The position numbers were made by a program, and so were the translations under genes. A DNA stretch of 64,000 nt from Microbacterium sp. MAH-37. Lineage in GTDB: Bacteria; Actinomycetota; Actinomycetes; Actinomycetales; Microbacteriaceae. The notes beneath the pieces are model-generated. The model saw only the letters and a program-made list of their open reading frames with translations. It was not told the origin of the DNA and searched no databases. The stretch lies in the NCBI RefSeq assembly GCF_009758255.1, contig NZ_WSEN01000010.1, positions 310,001-374,000 of the forward strand, read 5' to 3'. How positions within the stretch are numbered: position 1 is the stretch's first letter; every line of letters begins with the position of its first letter. This document shows, piece after piece, positions 16,633-25,007 of the stretch.

Positions 16633-18156
16633 TCAGGCGACGCGCTCGTGCGGCTGGTCCAGCACCGGCTGCACCGGGCGGCCGGGCACGAGGGCGTCGC
16701 CGTCGACGAAGCCCTCCGGCCGGCCGCGCAGGTCGGCGATCAGGCGCGCGCGGCACGCCTGCAGTGCGGATGCAGCGGCCGCATCCGCCGAGCGATCGCG
16801 CAGCTCGTGCGGGTCGACGACCAGGTCGAACAGCTGCTCGACCCCCGACCCCGACAGCCACACGTACTTCCACCGGCCCGCACGGATCCACTGCATCGAG
16901 TGTCCGAGGGCGATGTGCTCGCCGTGCAGGTGCGGCTCGTCCTCGGCCAGCACCGCAGAGGGCGCCTCGGCGGACCGCTCACCGGCCGGCGCCGGCTGCC
17001 CGGTCCACGGCGCCGCATCCCGCACCGAGACGACCCCCCGCAGGTCGCGCCCGTCGACATCCTCCGGCACCGGCACCCCGGCGCAGGCCAGCAGCGTGGG
17101 CATCACGTCGCGCAGCTCGACGATCTCGTCGCTCACCTGCTGCGAGTCGATCGTCGGCCCGGCGAGGATCATCGGCACCCGCGCGGACCCCTCGTACGGA
17201 TATCCCTTGCGCCACAGATGGTGGTCGCCGAGCATGTCGCCGTGGTCGGACGTGAACAGGATGTACGTGTCGTCGGCCACGCCGAACTCGGCGAGGATCT
17301 CCAGGAACCGGTTGATCTGCGCGTCGATGTGGCTGATGTGCCCGTAGTACCCGGCCCGAGCCCGGTGCGCCGTGCGGGCGTCGTAGTGGGCGACGTTGGC
17401 GTCGGGCAGCGCGTCGTTGCGCAGATGGCCGAACTCCCCCGCCCAGTCCCCCACCGGCGGCTCGACCGCGGGTGCGTCCAGGTACTGCTCGAACGCCCAC
17501 GCCGGCGGATCGTACGGCGCATGCGGCCGGTGGAACGACAGGTACAGGAAGAACGGGCGGGTGGGGTCCCGGCGATACAGCCAGTTCTCCGCCTCGGTCA
17601 CGACCCAGTTCGTCGGATGCAGCCGCTCTGCCTTGTCCCACGGCCGGGCCACCACCGAGTTGCAGTTGATCCCGTTCTCCAGATAGTCGTCGACAGCCGA
17701 TGATCCGGCCTGCGCACGCAGCCAGGTCAGGTAGTCGTCGTAGAACCGGGCATCCCGCTCCCGCCGCCGCGAGTGGTGCAGGTAGCCGTCGTGCAGGATC
17801 ACGTCATCGAACCCGATCCGCACCCGCTCCGGCGAATAGTGCATCTTGCCGATCGCCTGCGTCTGATATCCGCCGGCCGACAACGACTTCGGCAACGTCT
17901 CGGAGATGTCGAAATCCACCCCGTCGGCGTAGCCGACACGGCGATGGTGCTCCTGCGACAGCCCGGTCAGCAGCGCCATCCGCGCCGGTACGCACGTCGG
18001 CGTCGCCGAGTAGGCGTTCGAGAACCGCACGCCGCGCGCGGCGAGCGCGTCGAGGTAGGGCGTGCGCACGATCGGATGTCCGTCGGCGGAGAGGCAGTCG
18101 CCCCGCCACTGATCGACGCAGATGAGGACGACGTTCGGCGATGCAGACATAGACAT
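16633..18156 (-). CDS. Cytosolic type I (formylglycine) sulfatase
   Basis: Sulfatase of 507 residues that hydrolyses sulfate esters. The modification motif C-x-P-x-R is present as TCVPARMALLTG, with Cys55 as the residue converted to formylglycine. Metal-site motifs are VLICVDQWRGD at the start and FTSDHGDMLGDH near residue 300. There is no signal peptide, so it should act on imported sulfated sugars. GGAG lies 7 nt before the ATG at 18156; a second ATG is two codons later. It lies 20 nt behind the lactonase-type gene and is probably co-transcribed with it, which suggests that the glycan handled here is sulfated. Confidence 0.88.
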   Translation of the reverse strand: MSMSASPNVVLICVDQWRGDCLSADGHPIVRTPYLDALAARGVRFSNAYSATPTCVPARMALLTGLSQEHHRRVGYADGVDFDISETLPKSLSAGGYQTQAIGKMHYSPERVRIGFDDVILHDGYLHHSRRRERDARFYDDYLTWLRAQAGSSAVDDYLENGINCNSVVARPWDKAERLHPTNWVVTEAENWLYRRDPTRPFFLYLSFHRPHAPYDPPAWAFEQYLDAPAVEPPVGDWAGEFGHLRNDALPDANVAHYDARTAHRARAGYYGHISHIDAQINRFLEILAEFGVADDTYILFTSDHGDMLGDHHLWRKGYPYEGSARVPMILAGPTIDSQQVSDEIVELRDVMPTLLACAGVPVPEDVDGRDLRGVVSVRDAAPWTGQPAPAGERSAEAPSAVLAEDEPHLHGEHIALGHSMQWIRAGRWKYVWLSGSGVEQLFDLVVDPHELRDRSADAAAASALQACRARLIADLRGRPEGFVDGDALVPGRPVQPVLDQPHERVA

Positions 18157-18176
18157 GACGCTACTCCGAGCGCCGA

Positions 18177-19058
18177 TCAGCGGATGCCGTAGAAAGCCCG
18201 CGCGTTCGACCAGAGCACCTTGTCGCTGTCGAGGCCGCGATCCGCGGCCCAGTCGCCGATCGTGTGGCACCAGTCGTCGCGCACTCCGTCCATGAAGAAG
18301 TCCGCGCCGTCGTCGTCGGAGACCTGCATCGCGGACACCGGCCAGTCGCTCCCCCACATGATCCGGTCTTCGCCGAACTCCTTCGCCACGACATCCAGGA
18401 ACGGCTCCAGTTGGTCCTCGTCCCAGTGCCCGCCGGCTTCGGCGGGCAGACCGGACAGCTTGACGTGGACCTGCGGGTGGCGCGCGAGGTCGGCGATGTC
18501 GCGGCGCCATTCTGCGCTGGGTAGCAGCGGCGCGTCGTCGGTGCCGATCGCGGGCTTGCCGAGGTGGTCGAGCACGATCCTCAGCTCCGGCACGGCCGCG
18601 GCGAGCGCGGTGACATCGGGGATCTGGTGGTCGCGCACGCAGGCGTCGAAGGTCAGGCCGCGGGATGCCACGGCGCGGGCGCCCTCGATGAACTTCGGAG
18701 TGCGGGCGAATCCGTCCTTCTCGCCCTGCAGCAGGTGCCGCACCCCGACGACGTTCTCGTAGGCGCCCAGTTCGTCGAGATGCCTCAGCGTCTTGCGCCC
18801 CCGATCCAGCCGCGCGCCGGCGACGATCGCGACGACACCGACCTCGAGGGCGATGGATGAGACCCAGCGCACCTCGTCGATCGCCTGCTTCTCGATCGGA
18901 TCGGCCTGCACGAAGACCGCGACCTGCTCGTCGACGTCGTCGATCCGGTCGTCCAGGAGCTGTTCCGCGGCGTAGGCCGCGTCCAGCTCGCCTTCCAGCC
19001 ACGGGTAGGTGAGGACCTCGGGATCCCAGAGGTGCAGGTGGGAGTCGACGACGCGCAT
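18177..19058 (-). CDS. Amidohydrolase_2 lactonase, probable L-fuconolactonase
   Basis: TIM-barrel hydrolase of 293 residues in the COG3618 group, which includes L-fuconolactonase and L-rhamnono-lactonase. Metal motif His7-x-His9 is in DSHLHLWDP, the second-strand His in LDHLGKPAIG, and the catalytic Asp in MWGSDWPVS. It would open the lactone made by the aldo/keto reductase, giving L-fuconate for FucD. The start at 19058 (MRVVDSHLH) is the only one that fits the family. It is divergent from the GntR regulator across a 57-nt gap with a candidate operator. Confidence 0.85.
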   Translation of the reverse strand: MRVVDSHLHLWDPEVLTYPWLEGELDAAYAAEQLLDDRIDDVDEQVAVFVQADPIEKQAIDEVRWVSSIALEVGVVAIVAGARLDRGRKTLRHLDELGAYENVVGVRHLLQGEKDGFARTPKFIEGARAVASRGLTFDACVRDHQIPDVTALAAAVPELRIVLDHLGKPAIGTDDAPLLPSAEWRRDIADLARHPQVHVKLSGLPAEAGGHWDEDQLEPFLDVVAKEFGEDRIMWGSDWPVSAMQVSDDDGADFFMDGVRDDWCHTIGDWAADRGLDSDKVLWSNARAFYGIR

Positions 19059-19115
19059 GCCCCCATCCTGCCCCACCTCGCCCCAGACATCCGATCTCTG
19101 TGCGAGGATGTCGCC
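19059..19115. promoter_or_regulatory. Divergent gap with GntR operator copy
   Basis: ACATCCGATCT at 19087-19097 matches the palindrome ACATCCGATGT found between the dehydratase and FAH genes at 10 of 11 positions. It lies between the lactonase/sulfatase operon and the GntR gene, the expected place for autoregulation. I do not see clear -35/-10 boxes. Confidence 0.6.
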
Positions 19116-19796
19116 ATGGCAGTCACTGACGAGGCGATCGAGAAGATCAAGGCGATGATCGTCTCCGGCGAGCTCGGCCCGGGCGACCGGCTTCCACCGG
19201 AGAAGGAGCTCGCCGAGCGGCTGGGCCTGTCCCGCAATTCCATGCGCGAAGCGGTCAAGGCGCTCGAGGTCATCCGGGTGCTCGATGTGCGCCGCGGCGA
19301 CGGCACCTACGTCACCAGCCTCGAGCCGCACCTGCTGCTCGAGGCCATCACCTTCGTGGTCGATCTGCACGATGACGACTCGCTGCTCGAGCTGTTCGCC
19401 GTGCGGCGGATGCTGGAGTCCCAGGCCACCGGTCTCGCAGCAGGCAACGCCTCAGCCGAGCAGGCGGCATTGCTGCAGGACGAGGTCGCCTCGGTCGACC
19501 CCGAGACGATCTCGCTCGACGACCTGGTCGCGCACGACATCCGCTTCCACCGCGAGATCGTGCGACTCACCGGCAACGACTACCTGGCCAGCCTGATCGA
19601 GAGCCTGAGCAGCCAGACCGTCCGGGCTCGGGTCTGGCGCGGCCTGACCGAGCAGAACGCCACCGGACGCACGCTCGCCGAGCACCGCGCGATCGCCGAT
19701 GCCATCGCGCAGCACGACTCAGCACTGGCCACCTCGCTCGCCACCGCGCACATCGCGGGCGTGGAGCAGTGGCTGCGTCAGGCGGCATCCGCCTGA
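19116..19796 (+). CDS. GntR-family (FadR/FCD) regulator of the fucose genes
   Basis: Transcription factor of 226 residues. The start ATG 19116 gives MAVTDEAIEKIKAMIVSGEL, the normal GntR opening, with GAGG upstream. The winged HTH is complete (LPPEKELAERLGLSRNSMRE, about residues 29-48, then RRGDGTYV). The C-terminal FCD helical domain carries the likely metal ligands in LVAHDIRFHREI and later His residues (LAEHRAIADAI). FCD-type regulators often sense sugar acids or 2-keto acids, which fits fuconate-derived ligands. The shared 11-bp palindrome at its own promoter and at the dehydratase/FAH promoters supports a regulon. Confidence 0.88.
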   Translation: MAVTDEAIEKIKAMIVSGELGPGDRLPPEKELAERLGLSRNSMREAVKALEVIRVLDVRRGDGTYVTSLEPHLLLEAITFVVDLHDDDSLLELFAVRRMLESQATGLAAGNASAEQAALLQDEVASVDPETISLDDLVAHDIRFHREIVRLTGNDYLASLIESLSSQTVRARVWRGLTEQNATGRTLAEHRAIADAIAQHDSALATSLATAHIAGVEQWLRQAASA

Positions 19797-19803
19797 GTGC
19801 GGT

Positions 19804-20166
19804 TCACCCGCCGACGACGCCCTCGAAGAGTCCGATGTGGTTGCCGTCAGGATCGACGATGACCGCCCACCAGCTGCTGTCCGTGATCGCCGACTTCTCC
19901 ATCGCGACGGTGCCACCGGCAGCCTTCGCCGCGGCGACCGTGTCGTCGATCGAGTCGACCTCGACGTACGACCGCGGCTGCGTGAAGCCGTCGTCGCGTG
20001 GTGCGAGCCCGCCGCCGCTGATGCCGTTCGGCGCCTGCCACATCGGGTAGCCCTCGAATCCGGGCATCTCGGCGATGTTCCAGCCGAACAGCCCCGAGTA
20101 GAACGCGGCGCCCTTCGTCAGGTCGGTGACCGGGATGTCGATGTGGGTGATGTCTCCGTGTGCCAT
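19804..20166 (-). CDS. VOC (glyoxalase/dioxygenase-fold) family protein
   Basis: Single VOC-fold protein of 120 residues, with both beta-alpha-beta-beta-beta units: IDIPVTDLTKGAAFYSGLFG at the start and the usual closing AVIVDPDGNHIGLFEG. The family includes glyoxalases, resistance proteins and dioxygenases. This short form (the 27 kDa antigen-like group) is mostly of unknown function. GGAG precedes the ATG at 20166. It is convergent with the GntR gene (7-nt gap) and shows no operon partner. Confidence 0.8.
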   Translation of the reverse strand: MAHGDITHIDIPVTDLTKGAAFYSGLFGWNIAEMPGFEGYPMWQAPNGISGGGLAPRDDGFTQPRSYVEVDSIDDTVAAAKAAGGTVAMEKSAITDSSWWAVIVDPDGNHIGLFEGVVGG

Positions 20167-20230
20167 GATCGGCTCCTCTCTGCCCCCGGGGCAAGTCTGC
20201 GCCTCCGGCCGCTCCCGGACAAGGAGTGCA

Positions 20231-20264
20231 CGAGTGGGCCCCGCCCTTCCTCGGGGCCCACTCG
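20231..20264 (-). terminator. Terminator of the organosulfur operon
   Basis: Arms CGAGTGGGCCCCG (20231-20243) and CGGGGCCCACTCG (20252-20264) pair perfectly over 13 bp with an 8-nt loop. The hairpin starts 5 nt after the stop of the monooxygenase gene. Confidence 0.78.
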
Positions 20265-20269
20265 GCGGA

Positions 20270-21607
20270 TCAGCTCGCGACGGCCAGCTCCCGCTGATTG
20301 ACCGGCCGCGGCAGGCCGTAGTGCTCCCGCAGAGTGCTCCCGGTGTACTCGCTGCGGAACAGACTGCGTTCACGAAGGATCGGCAGCACCTGTTCGACGA
20401 AAACCTCGAGCCCGGACGGCAGCACGGCGGGCATGATGTTGAATCCATCCGCCGCACCGTTCTCGAACCAGTGCTGGATCGTGTCGGCGACCTGCACCGC
20501 GGTGCCCGCGAAGGTGCGGTGACCTCGACCGCCGCCGAGCCGGCCGATGAGTTCGCGAACGGTCAGATTCTCGCGTCTGGCCAGTTCCACGATCAGCGTG
20601 AAGCGGCTCTTCGCTCCTTCGATCTCGTCCTCGCTCGGCAGGTCGTCCGGTAGGGGCCGGTCGAGCGGGAGGGACTCCGGATCGCGTCCGAGCACCTTGG
20701 CCAGCTGATCCCTGGCGTACTCGGGTGCGATCAGCCGGTCCAGCTCGGCCTCGATCTCACGCGCCTCGGCCTCGGTGTCGCCGATCACGGGCACCAGTCC
20801 GGGCAGCACCTTGAGGTGCTCGGGATCGCGCCCGTTCGCGACCGCTCGCCGCTTCACGTCGGCGTAGAACGCCCGCCCCTCCTCGAACGTCGGCTGAGCG
20901 GTGAAGATCGCCTCGGCCCAGCGAGCGGCGAAGTCCTTGCCGGACTCGCTCGACCCCGCCTGCACGAGCAGCGGATACCCCTGCGGACTGCGCGGCGAGT
21001 TCAGCGGCCCCTCCACCTGGAAGTGCTCGCCGCGGTGCCCGATCGCGTGCACCCGCTCGGCGAGGGCGTGCACGCCGGACGCCTTGTCGGCGATGATCGC
21101 GCCGTCCTCCCACGAGTCCCAGAGCTTGGTCGCCACCTCGAGGAACTCGGATGCCCTGGCGTAGCGGGCCGCGTGCAGGGGCTGCTCCTGCAGCCCGAAG
21201 TTGCGGGCGGCTGCCTCACCGGCGGTCGTGACGATGTTCCATCCGGCGCGCCCGCCCGAGATCCAGTCCACCGACGAGAGCCGCCGCGCGAGGTTGTACG
21301 GCTCGTTGTACGACGTGGATGCCGTCGCGATCAGCCCGATCCGCGACGTCGTCACCGCCAGCGCCGTCAGCAGCACCGTCGGCTCGATACCGCCCTGCGG
21401 GCGCCGGCCGACATCTCCGAAGAGTGCCGGCGAATCGGCCAGGAACAGCGAGTCGAACTTCGCGTCCTCAGCGATCCTCGCGAGCCGCTGATGGTAGGCG
21501 AGATCGAGCAGCGCGTGCGGATCCGATTCCGGCAGCCGCCACGAGGCCTCGTGATGTCCGGTGTCGTGGAGGAAGAGGTTGAAGTGCAGTGCTCGTCGAG
21601 CGGTCAT
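20270..21607 (-). CDS. LLM-class FMN monooxygenase (NtaA/SnaA/DszA family)
   Basis: Cytosolic flavin-dependent monooxygenase of 445 residues that uses reduced FMN from a separate reductase. It has the NtaA/SnaA/DszA layout: LHFNLFLHDTGHHEASWR at the start, FDSLFLADSPALFG, SGGRAGWNIVTTA near residue 140, and QAGSSESGKDFAARWAEAIF near 230. Known substrates of the family include aminopolycarboxylates, aryl sulfones and S-alkylated cysteines. AGGAGA precedes ATG 21607, which overlaps the ATPase stop by 4 nt. Linkage to an SsuABC-like importer indicates oxidation of an imported sulfur compound; the compound is not known. Confidence 0.87.
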   Translation of the reverse strand: MTARRALHFNLFLHDTGHHEASWRLPESDPHALLDLAYHQRLARIAEDAKFDSLFLADSPALFGDVGRRPQGGIEPTVLLTALAVTTSRIGLIATASTSYNEPYNLARRLSSVDWISGGRAGWNIVTTAGEAAARNFGLQEQPLHAARYARASEFLEVATKLWDSWEDGAIIADKASGVHALAERVHAIGHRGEHFQVEGPLNSPRSPQGYPLLVQAGSSESGKDFAARWAEAIFTAQPTFEEGRAFYADVKRRAVANGRDPEHLKVLPGLVPVIGDTEAEAREIEAELDRLIAPEYARDQLAKVLGRDPESLPLDRPLPDDLPSEDEIEGAKSRFTLIVELARRENLTVRELIGRLGGGRGHRTFAGTAVQVADTIQHWFENGAADGFNIMPAVLPSGLEVFVEQVLPILRERSLFRSEYTGSTLREHYGLPRPVNQRELAVAS

Positions 21608-22362
21608 GAGGTCTCCTGAAGTCTGTCGATGGGGGTGTGTGCTGTGCCGGTCTCCACGCCGAGCGCGCGGAGAAGCTGCTCGCGCAGCCGCGCGAAGCCG
21701 GGGTCGGCAGGATTGCGCTCCTCCAGGTCGACCCGCACGTCGAGGGAGAACACGCCGTCCTCGATGACCAGCACGCGGTCGGCCAGCAGCAGCGCCTCGT
21801 CGACGTCGTGCGTGACGAGCAGCACCGCTGGGCGGTGCACGCGCAGCAGCCTGTGCAGCAGCCCGTGCATCCTGATCCGGGTGAGCGCGTCCAGCGCGCC
21901 GAACGGCTCGTCGGCGAGCAGCAGCTGCGGCTCGCTCACCAGCGAGCGCGCCAGCGCCGCGCGCTGCTGCTCCCCGCCGGAGAGCTCGTGCGGCCACGCC
22001 CTCTCCCTGCCCGCCAGGCCGACCTCGGTGAGCACGGCCCTGCCGCGTTCCCGTGCGGCGGCCGGCTGCCCGAGCACGACATTGTCGAGCACACTCAGCC
22101 AGGGAAGCAGCCGCGAATCCTGGAAGACCAGGGACACGCGTTCCGGCACCCAGACGTCCCCGGATCCGGCCACCGAATCGTCCAGGCCGGCGACGGCCCG
22201 CAGCAGCGTGCTCTTGCCCGACCCGCTGCGGCCGATCAGCGCGACGAACTCGCCACGGGCGATCCGCAGATCGATCCCCTTCAGCACCTCACGGTCGCCG
22301 AACGAGCGTCGGAGCCCGCTCACCCGGACGGCCGTGCTCAGCTCGCCAGCGTCCGTCGCCAT
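21604..22362 (-). CDS. ssuB: Sulfonate/nitrate-type ABC transporter ATPase (SsuB-like)
   Basis: Cytosolic ATPase of 252 residues. Walker A GRSGSGKST, Q-loop FQDSRLLPW, signature LSGGEQQR, Walker B LLLADEPFGALD and the H-loop THDVDEA are all present. QDSRLLPW is characteristic of the TauB/SsuB/NrtD group. The start at 22362 overlaps the permease end by 25 nt; the 3' end overlaps the monooxygenase start (ATGA). It energises uptake through the adjacent permease. The specific sulfur substrate is inferred from the operon. Confidence 0.88.
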   Translation of the reverse strand: MATDAGELSTAVRVSGLRRSFGDREVLKGIDLRIARGEFVALIGRSGSGKSTLLRAVAGLDDSVAGSGDVWVPERVSLVFQDSRLLPWLSVLDNVVLGQPAAARERGRAVLTEVGLAGRERAWPHELSGGEQQRAALARSLVSEPQLLLADEPFGALDALTRIRMHGLLHRLLRVHRPAVLLVTHDVDEALLLADRVLVIEDGVFSLDVRVDLEERNPADPGFARLREQLLRALGVETGTAHTPIDRLQETS

Positions 22363-23219
22363 GACAGCACCTTCCGCTCCAGCAGACGCACCAGGGCATC
22401 CGACACGAATCCGAACACTCCATACACGACCAGGCCGACGAGGATGATGTCGGACTGCGCGTAGAGCTGGGCCTGGGCCATCATGTAGCCGATGCCCGAG
22501 GTGGCGTTGATGGTCTCCACGACGATCAACGCCATCCACGACCCGACCACCGCCAGTCGGAACCCGACGAAGAACCCGGGCAGCGCGCCGGGGATGAGCA
22601 CCGACCGCACATACTGCCAGCGACTCAGGCCGAGCGATTCGGCGAGCTCGATCTGCTTGCGGTCGATACCGGTCAGTGCGCTGTACGTGTTGATGTAGAT
22701 GGGGATGAGCACGCCGAGGGCGACGATGGTCACCTTGAACTCCTCGCCGATGCCGAGCCAGAGGATCAGCAGCGGTATGAGGGCGAGCACCGGGATGGCC
22801 CGCTTCACCTGTACCGTGCCGTCGACGAGCGATTCCCCCAGCCGGGTGAGTCCGGCCACGACGGCGAGCGAGACACCCGCGACGGTCCCGATCACCAGCC
22901 CGAGAACGGCCCGCCACAGCGAGGCGCCGATGTGCTCGGCGAGGGTGCCGTCGACGATCAGTCGCCAGCCGGTGGCGGCGACGGTCTCCGGGCCGCTCAG
23001 CAGCCGCGGATCGAGGAGCCCGAGCAGGGCTGCCGCCTCCCAGACGGCGAGGATGAACAGCGGCCCGAGCAGCCGTCCGCCTGGTAGAGACCGTGCGCGC
23101 CCGAGACGGCGACGTCTGGTCTGCCGCACCAGACGGAGGGGTGCGTCGGCGACGGCACCGGTCGCCACCGTGCCCTCCGTGCCCTCCGTGCGCCGTTCTG
23201 CCAGAAGTTGAGTCGACAT
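22338..23219 (-). CDS. ssuC: Sulfonate/nitrate-type ABC transporter permease (SsuC-like)
   Basis: Membrane subunit of 293 residues with about six spans. After an Arg-rich cytosolic tail the first span begins at LLGPLFILAVWEAAALLG. The EAA-like loop IELAESLGLSRWQY is near residue 190, and the TauC/SsuC end motif (SGIGYMMAQAQLY) follows. The start at 23219 lies only 2 nt after the binding-protein stop, so the genes run binding protein - permease - ATPase - monooxygenase. An unusual run of GTEGT-type codons near the N-terminus corresponds to a short CCCTCCGTG repeat (about 23172-23190). Confidence 0.88.
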   Translation of the reverse strand: MSTQLLAERRTEGTEGTVATGAVADAPLRLVRQTRRRRLGRARSLPGGRLLGPLFILAVWEAAALLGLLDPRLLSGPETVAATGWRLIVDGTLAEHIGASLWRAVLGLVIGTVAGVSLAVVAGLTRLGESLVDGTVQVKRAIPVLALIPLLILWLGIGEEFKVTIVALGVLIPIYINTYSALTGIDRKQIELAESLGLSRWQYVRSVLIPGALPGFFVGFRLAVVGSWMALIVVETINATSGIGYMMAQAQLYAQSDIILVGLVVYGVFGFVSDALVRLLERKVLSWRRTLAS

Positions 23220-23221
23220 GG

Positions 23222-24295
23222 TCACTCCTTCACGTACTCGTCGGCGACGGCCGCGGCCGCATCGCCCTCGAAGCGTCGGTCGAACAGGACCTCGGTGTCG
23301 AAGCCCTCGATGTAGCCGCCGTCCGAGAGCAGATCGGCCGACGACTGCGCCCATGCGTCGGCGTCGTCCCAGTTCTTCGGGAATGACGGCTTGTTGGCGA
23401 GTGCCCAGATGCGGTCGGCGTCCTCGGCGGAGACGCCCTCGGTGTCCACGAAGTAGAACTTCTTCCAGGCATCGGCGTTCTCCCACGCCCAGACCTGTCC
23501 CTGGGCCCAGGCGCGGATGTAGTCACGCACGGCGAGGACCTTGTCGGCGTCGGCGAGCACGGTGTTCGGCACCCAGAGCACGCTGAGCAGGTCGGGTTCC
23601 TCGGCGGGCAGCGCGACCGCGCCGTCCTTGCCGAACTGGTCGATGTACTTCGTCACCACCGGTTCGCCCAGCGGCGCGACATCGACCTGCCCGCTCTGCA
23701 GCGCGGTGAGGAACTGCGTGCTGGGCAGTTCCACGAAGTCGACTTCGTCGACGTCGATGCCTGCGGTCTGCAATGTGCGCAGCACGGTGTCTCCCTGGGA
23801 TTGACCCTGCGAGAACGCGATCTTCTTGCCACGGAGGCCCTCGAAGGAGTCGAGGTCGACGCCCGGCGCCGTGGCGAACACGTACGACGGCGACGGACGC
23901 TCCAGCACAGCGACGATCGATGCGTCGAAGCCGATGTCGTGCGCCTGGATCGGTGGGATGATCGCGTTGTTGGCGATGTCGAGCGCTCCGGCACGGAAAG
24001 CCTGGATCACATCAGGACCCGCCTGCGCGTTCACCCACTCGTCGACGGTGAACGCGAGCGGGTCAATCGCGTCGCCGGCTGCCTCGAGCTGCAGCTGTGT
24101 CTGGCGCCCGGCGACGCGGAGGCTCGATCCGTCGGCGGGCGCCCCGGTGGGAAGCGGTTCGCTCGCGTCGTGCTCCGTCGCCGCCGAACTCGTCGAAGCG
24201 CAGCCGGCGAGCAGCACGAGTGCGACCAGCGAAGCCGCGACGACCGGCATCCGCGTGACAGGCCGGGAGGTGCGGACGGATCCGGGAGATGTCAT
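23222..24295 (-). CDS. ssuA: Aliphatic-sulfonate-type substrate-binding lipoprotein (SsuA-like)
   Basis: Binding lipoprotein of 357 residues and first gene of the operon. A signal sequence ends in the lipobox LLAGC near residue 32. The mature protein has the NMT1/SsuA-like order, with FRAGALDIANNAIIPPI, GKKIAFSQGQSQGDTVLR and TALQSGQVDVAPLGEPVV. AAGGAAG lies before the ATG at 24295. Upstream (24296-24504) is a 209-nt leader with no clear promoter boxes, then the HTH-only LysR gene in the same direction. Confidence 0.87.
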   Translation of the reverse strand: MTSPGSVRTSRPVTRMPVVAASLVALVLLAGCASTSSAATEHDASEPLPTGAPADGSSLRVAGRQTQLQLEAAGDAIDPLAFTVDEWVNAQAGPDVIQAFRAGALDIANNAIIPPIQAHDIGFDASIVAVLERPSPSYVFATAPGVDLDSFEGLRGKKIAFSQGQSQGDTVLRTLQTAGIDVDEVDFVELPSTQFLTALQSGQVDVAPLGEPVVTKYIDQFGKDGAVALPAEEPDLLSVLWVPNTVLADADKVLAVRDYIRAWAQGQVWAWENADAWKKFYFVDTEGVSAEDADRIWALANKPSFPKNWDDADAWAQSSADLLSDGGYIEGFDTEVLFDRRFEGDAAAAVADEYVKE

Positions 24296-24504
24296 GTCGT
24301 CTTCCTTTCGGTGAGGGGTTGCCTGGAAGACTGCGGGGACGAGCCGCACAGCGTCCAATAGCGATCGGCGCCGCACTGATCGGGGTTCCGGATGGATCGC
24401 TGCCGCATCCGCGGGATCCGCAGGATTCCGCGGATGGACACGACTCCCGTGCCCCGCCGAGCGGTCCGGCATCCGGTCGCCGCGTGACGGTGCGTGTCCC
24501 GCTG

Positions 24505-24894
24505 TTACGTCTCGCGATCGGCATCCCACTCGCCGATGAGCTGCGGCATCCGCTCGGCGATGTACCGCAGGAAGTCCGCCGCGGCGGCGGCTTCGCGGAC
24601 GGGCGCGGCGCCGGTCTCCGGCTCCTCGCGTCCGGTCAGGCGCCCGACCGCGTCGTCGTGCACGGCGATGATGCGGCGCGCCTCGATGAGCAGCCGCCTG
24701 CCCGCCGGGGTGAACCGCGAGCCACGGCCGTCCTTCTCGACGAGCTGGTGGCCGAGCCTGTTCTCCAGCACGCGCACGTGCTGGCTGACGGTCGGCTGGC
24801 TGCGGTGCAGCGCCTCGGCAGCACGGCCGAACCCGCCGAAGTCGTCGATGGCGACGAAGGATCGCAGCAGCAGGATGTCGAGCGTCTCGTCCAT
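24505..24894 (-). CDS. HTH-only LysR-type regulator
   Basis: Protein of 129 residues with a full LysR winged HTH: LLLRSFVAIDDFGGFGRAAE, then SQPTVSQHVRVLENRLGHQL and FTPAGRRLLIEARRI, ending near residue 80. A 45-residue tail rich in Ala and Glu follows, ending PQLIGEWDADRET. The usual 200-residue effector domain is missing. The 209 nt behind the stop cannot encode it, so a simple frameshift is excluded. It lies between the SsuABC-like operon and divergent cds1, so it is a good candidate regulator of sulfur genes. Whether it is a real stand-alone regulator or a truncated relic cannot be told from sequence alone. Confidence 0.8.
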   Translation of the reverse strand: MDETLDILLLRSFVAIDDFGGFGRAAEALHRSQPTVSQHVRVLENRLGHQLVEKDGRGSRFTPAGRRLLIEARRIIAVHDDAVGRLTGREEPETGAAPVREAAAAADFLRYIAERMPQLIGEWDADRET

Positions 24895-24945
24895 GCGGCG
24901 ATGCTAGATGCCGCGCGGGTGGACGTCGCCTCTGTCGTCATACGG

Positions 24946-24970
24946 CCGTCAAACACCGTCAAACGCCGTC
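24946..24970. promoter_or_regulatory. 10-bp-spaced CCGTC repeats before cds1
   Basis: CCGTC is repeated at 24946-24950, 24956-24960 and 24966-24970, exactly one helical turn apart, with two copies followed by AAAC. The gap separates the LysR-like gene and cds1. Phased repeats of this kind suggest a protein-binding site. A -10-like TAGCCT at 24996-25001 follows, 6 nt before the cds1 ATG. Confidence 0.5.
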
Positions 24971-25007
24971 ATCCGGCCGACCGGGGCACCCCCTGTAGCC
25001 TCGATTC

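Noticed and set aside
18564..18860. Plus-strand frames inside the lactonase gene
   Set aside because: They lie fully opposite a gene with complete amidohydrolase motifs and have no start signal.
24296..24504. Remainder of a frameshifted LysR gene
   Set aside because: The 209 nt are too short for the 200-residue effector domain, and no frame there resembles it.
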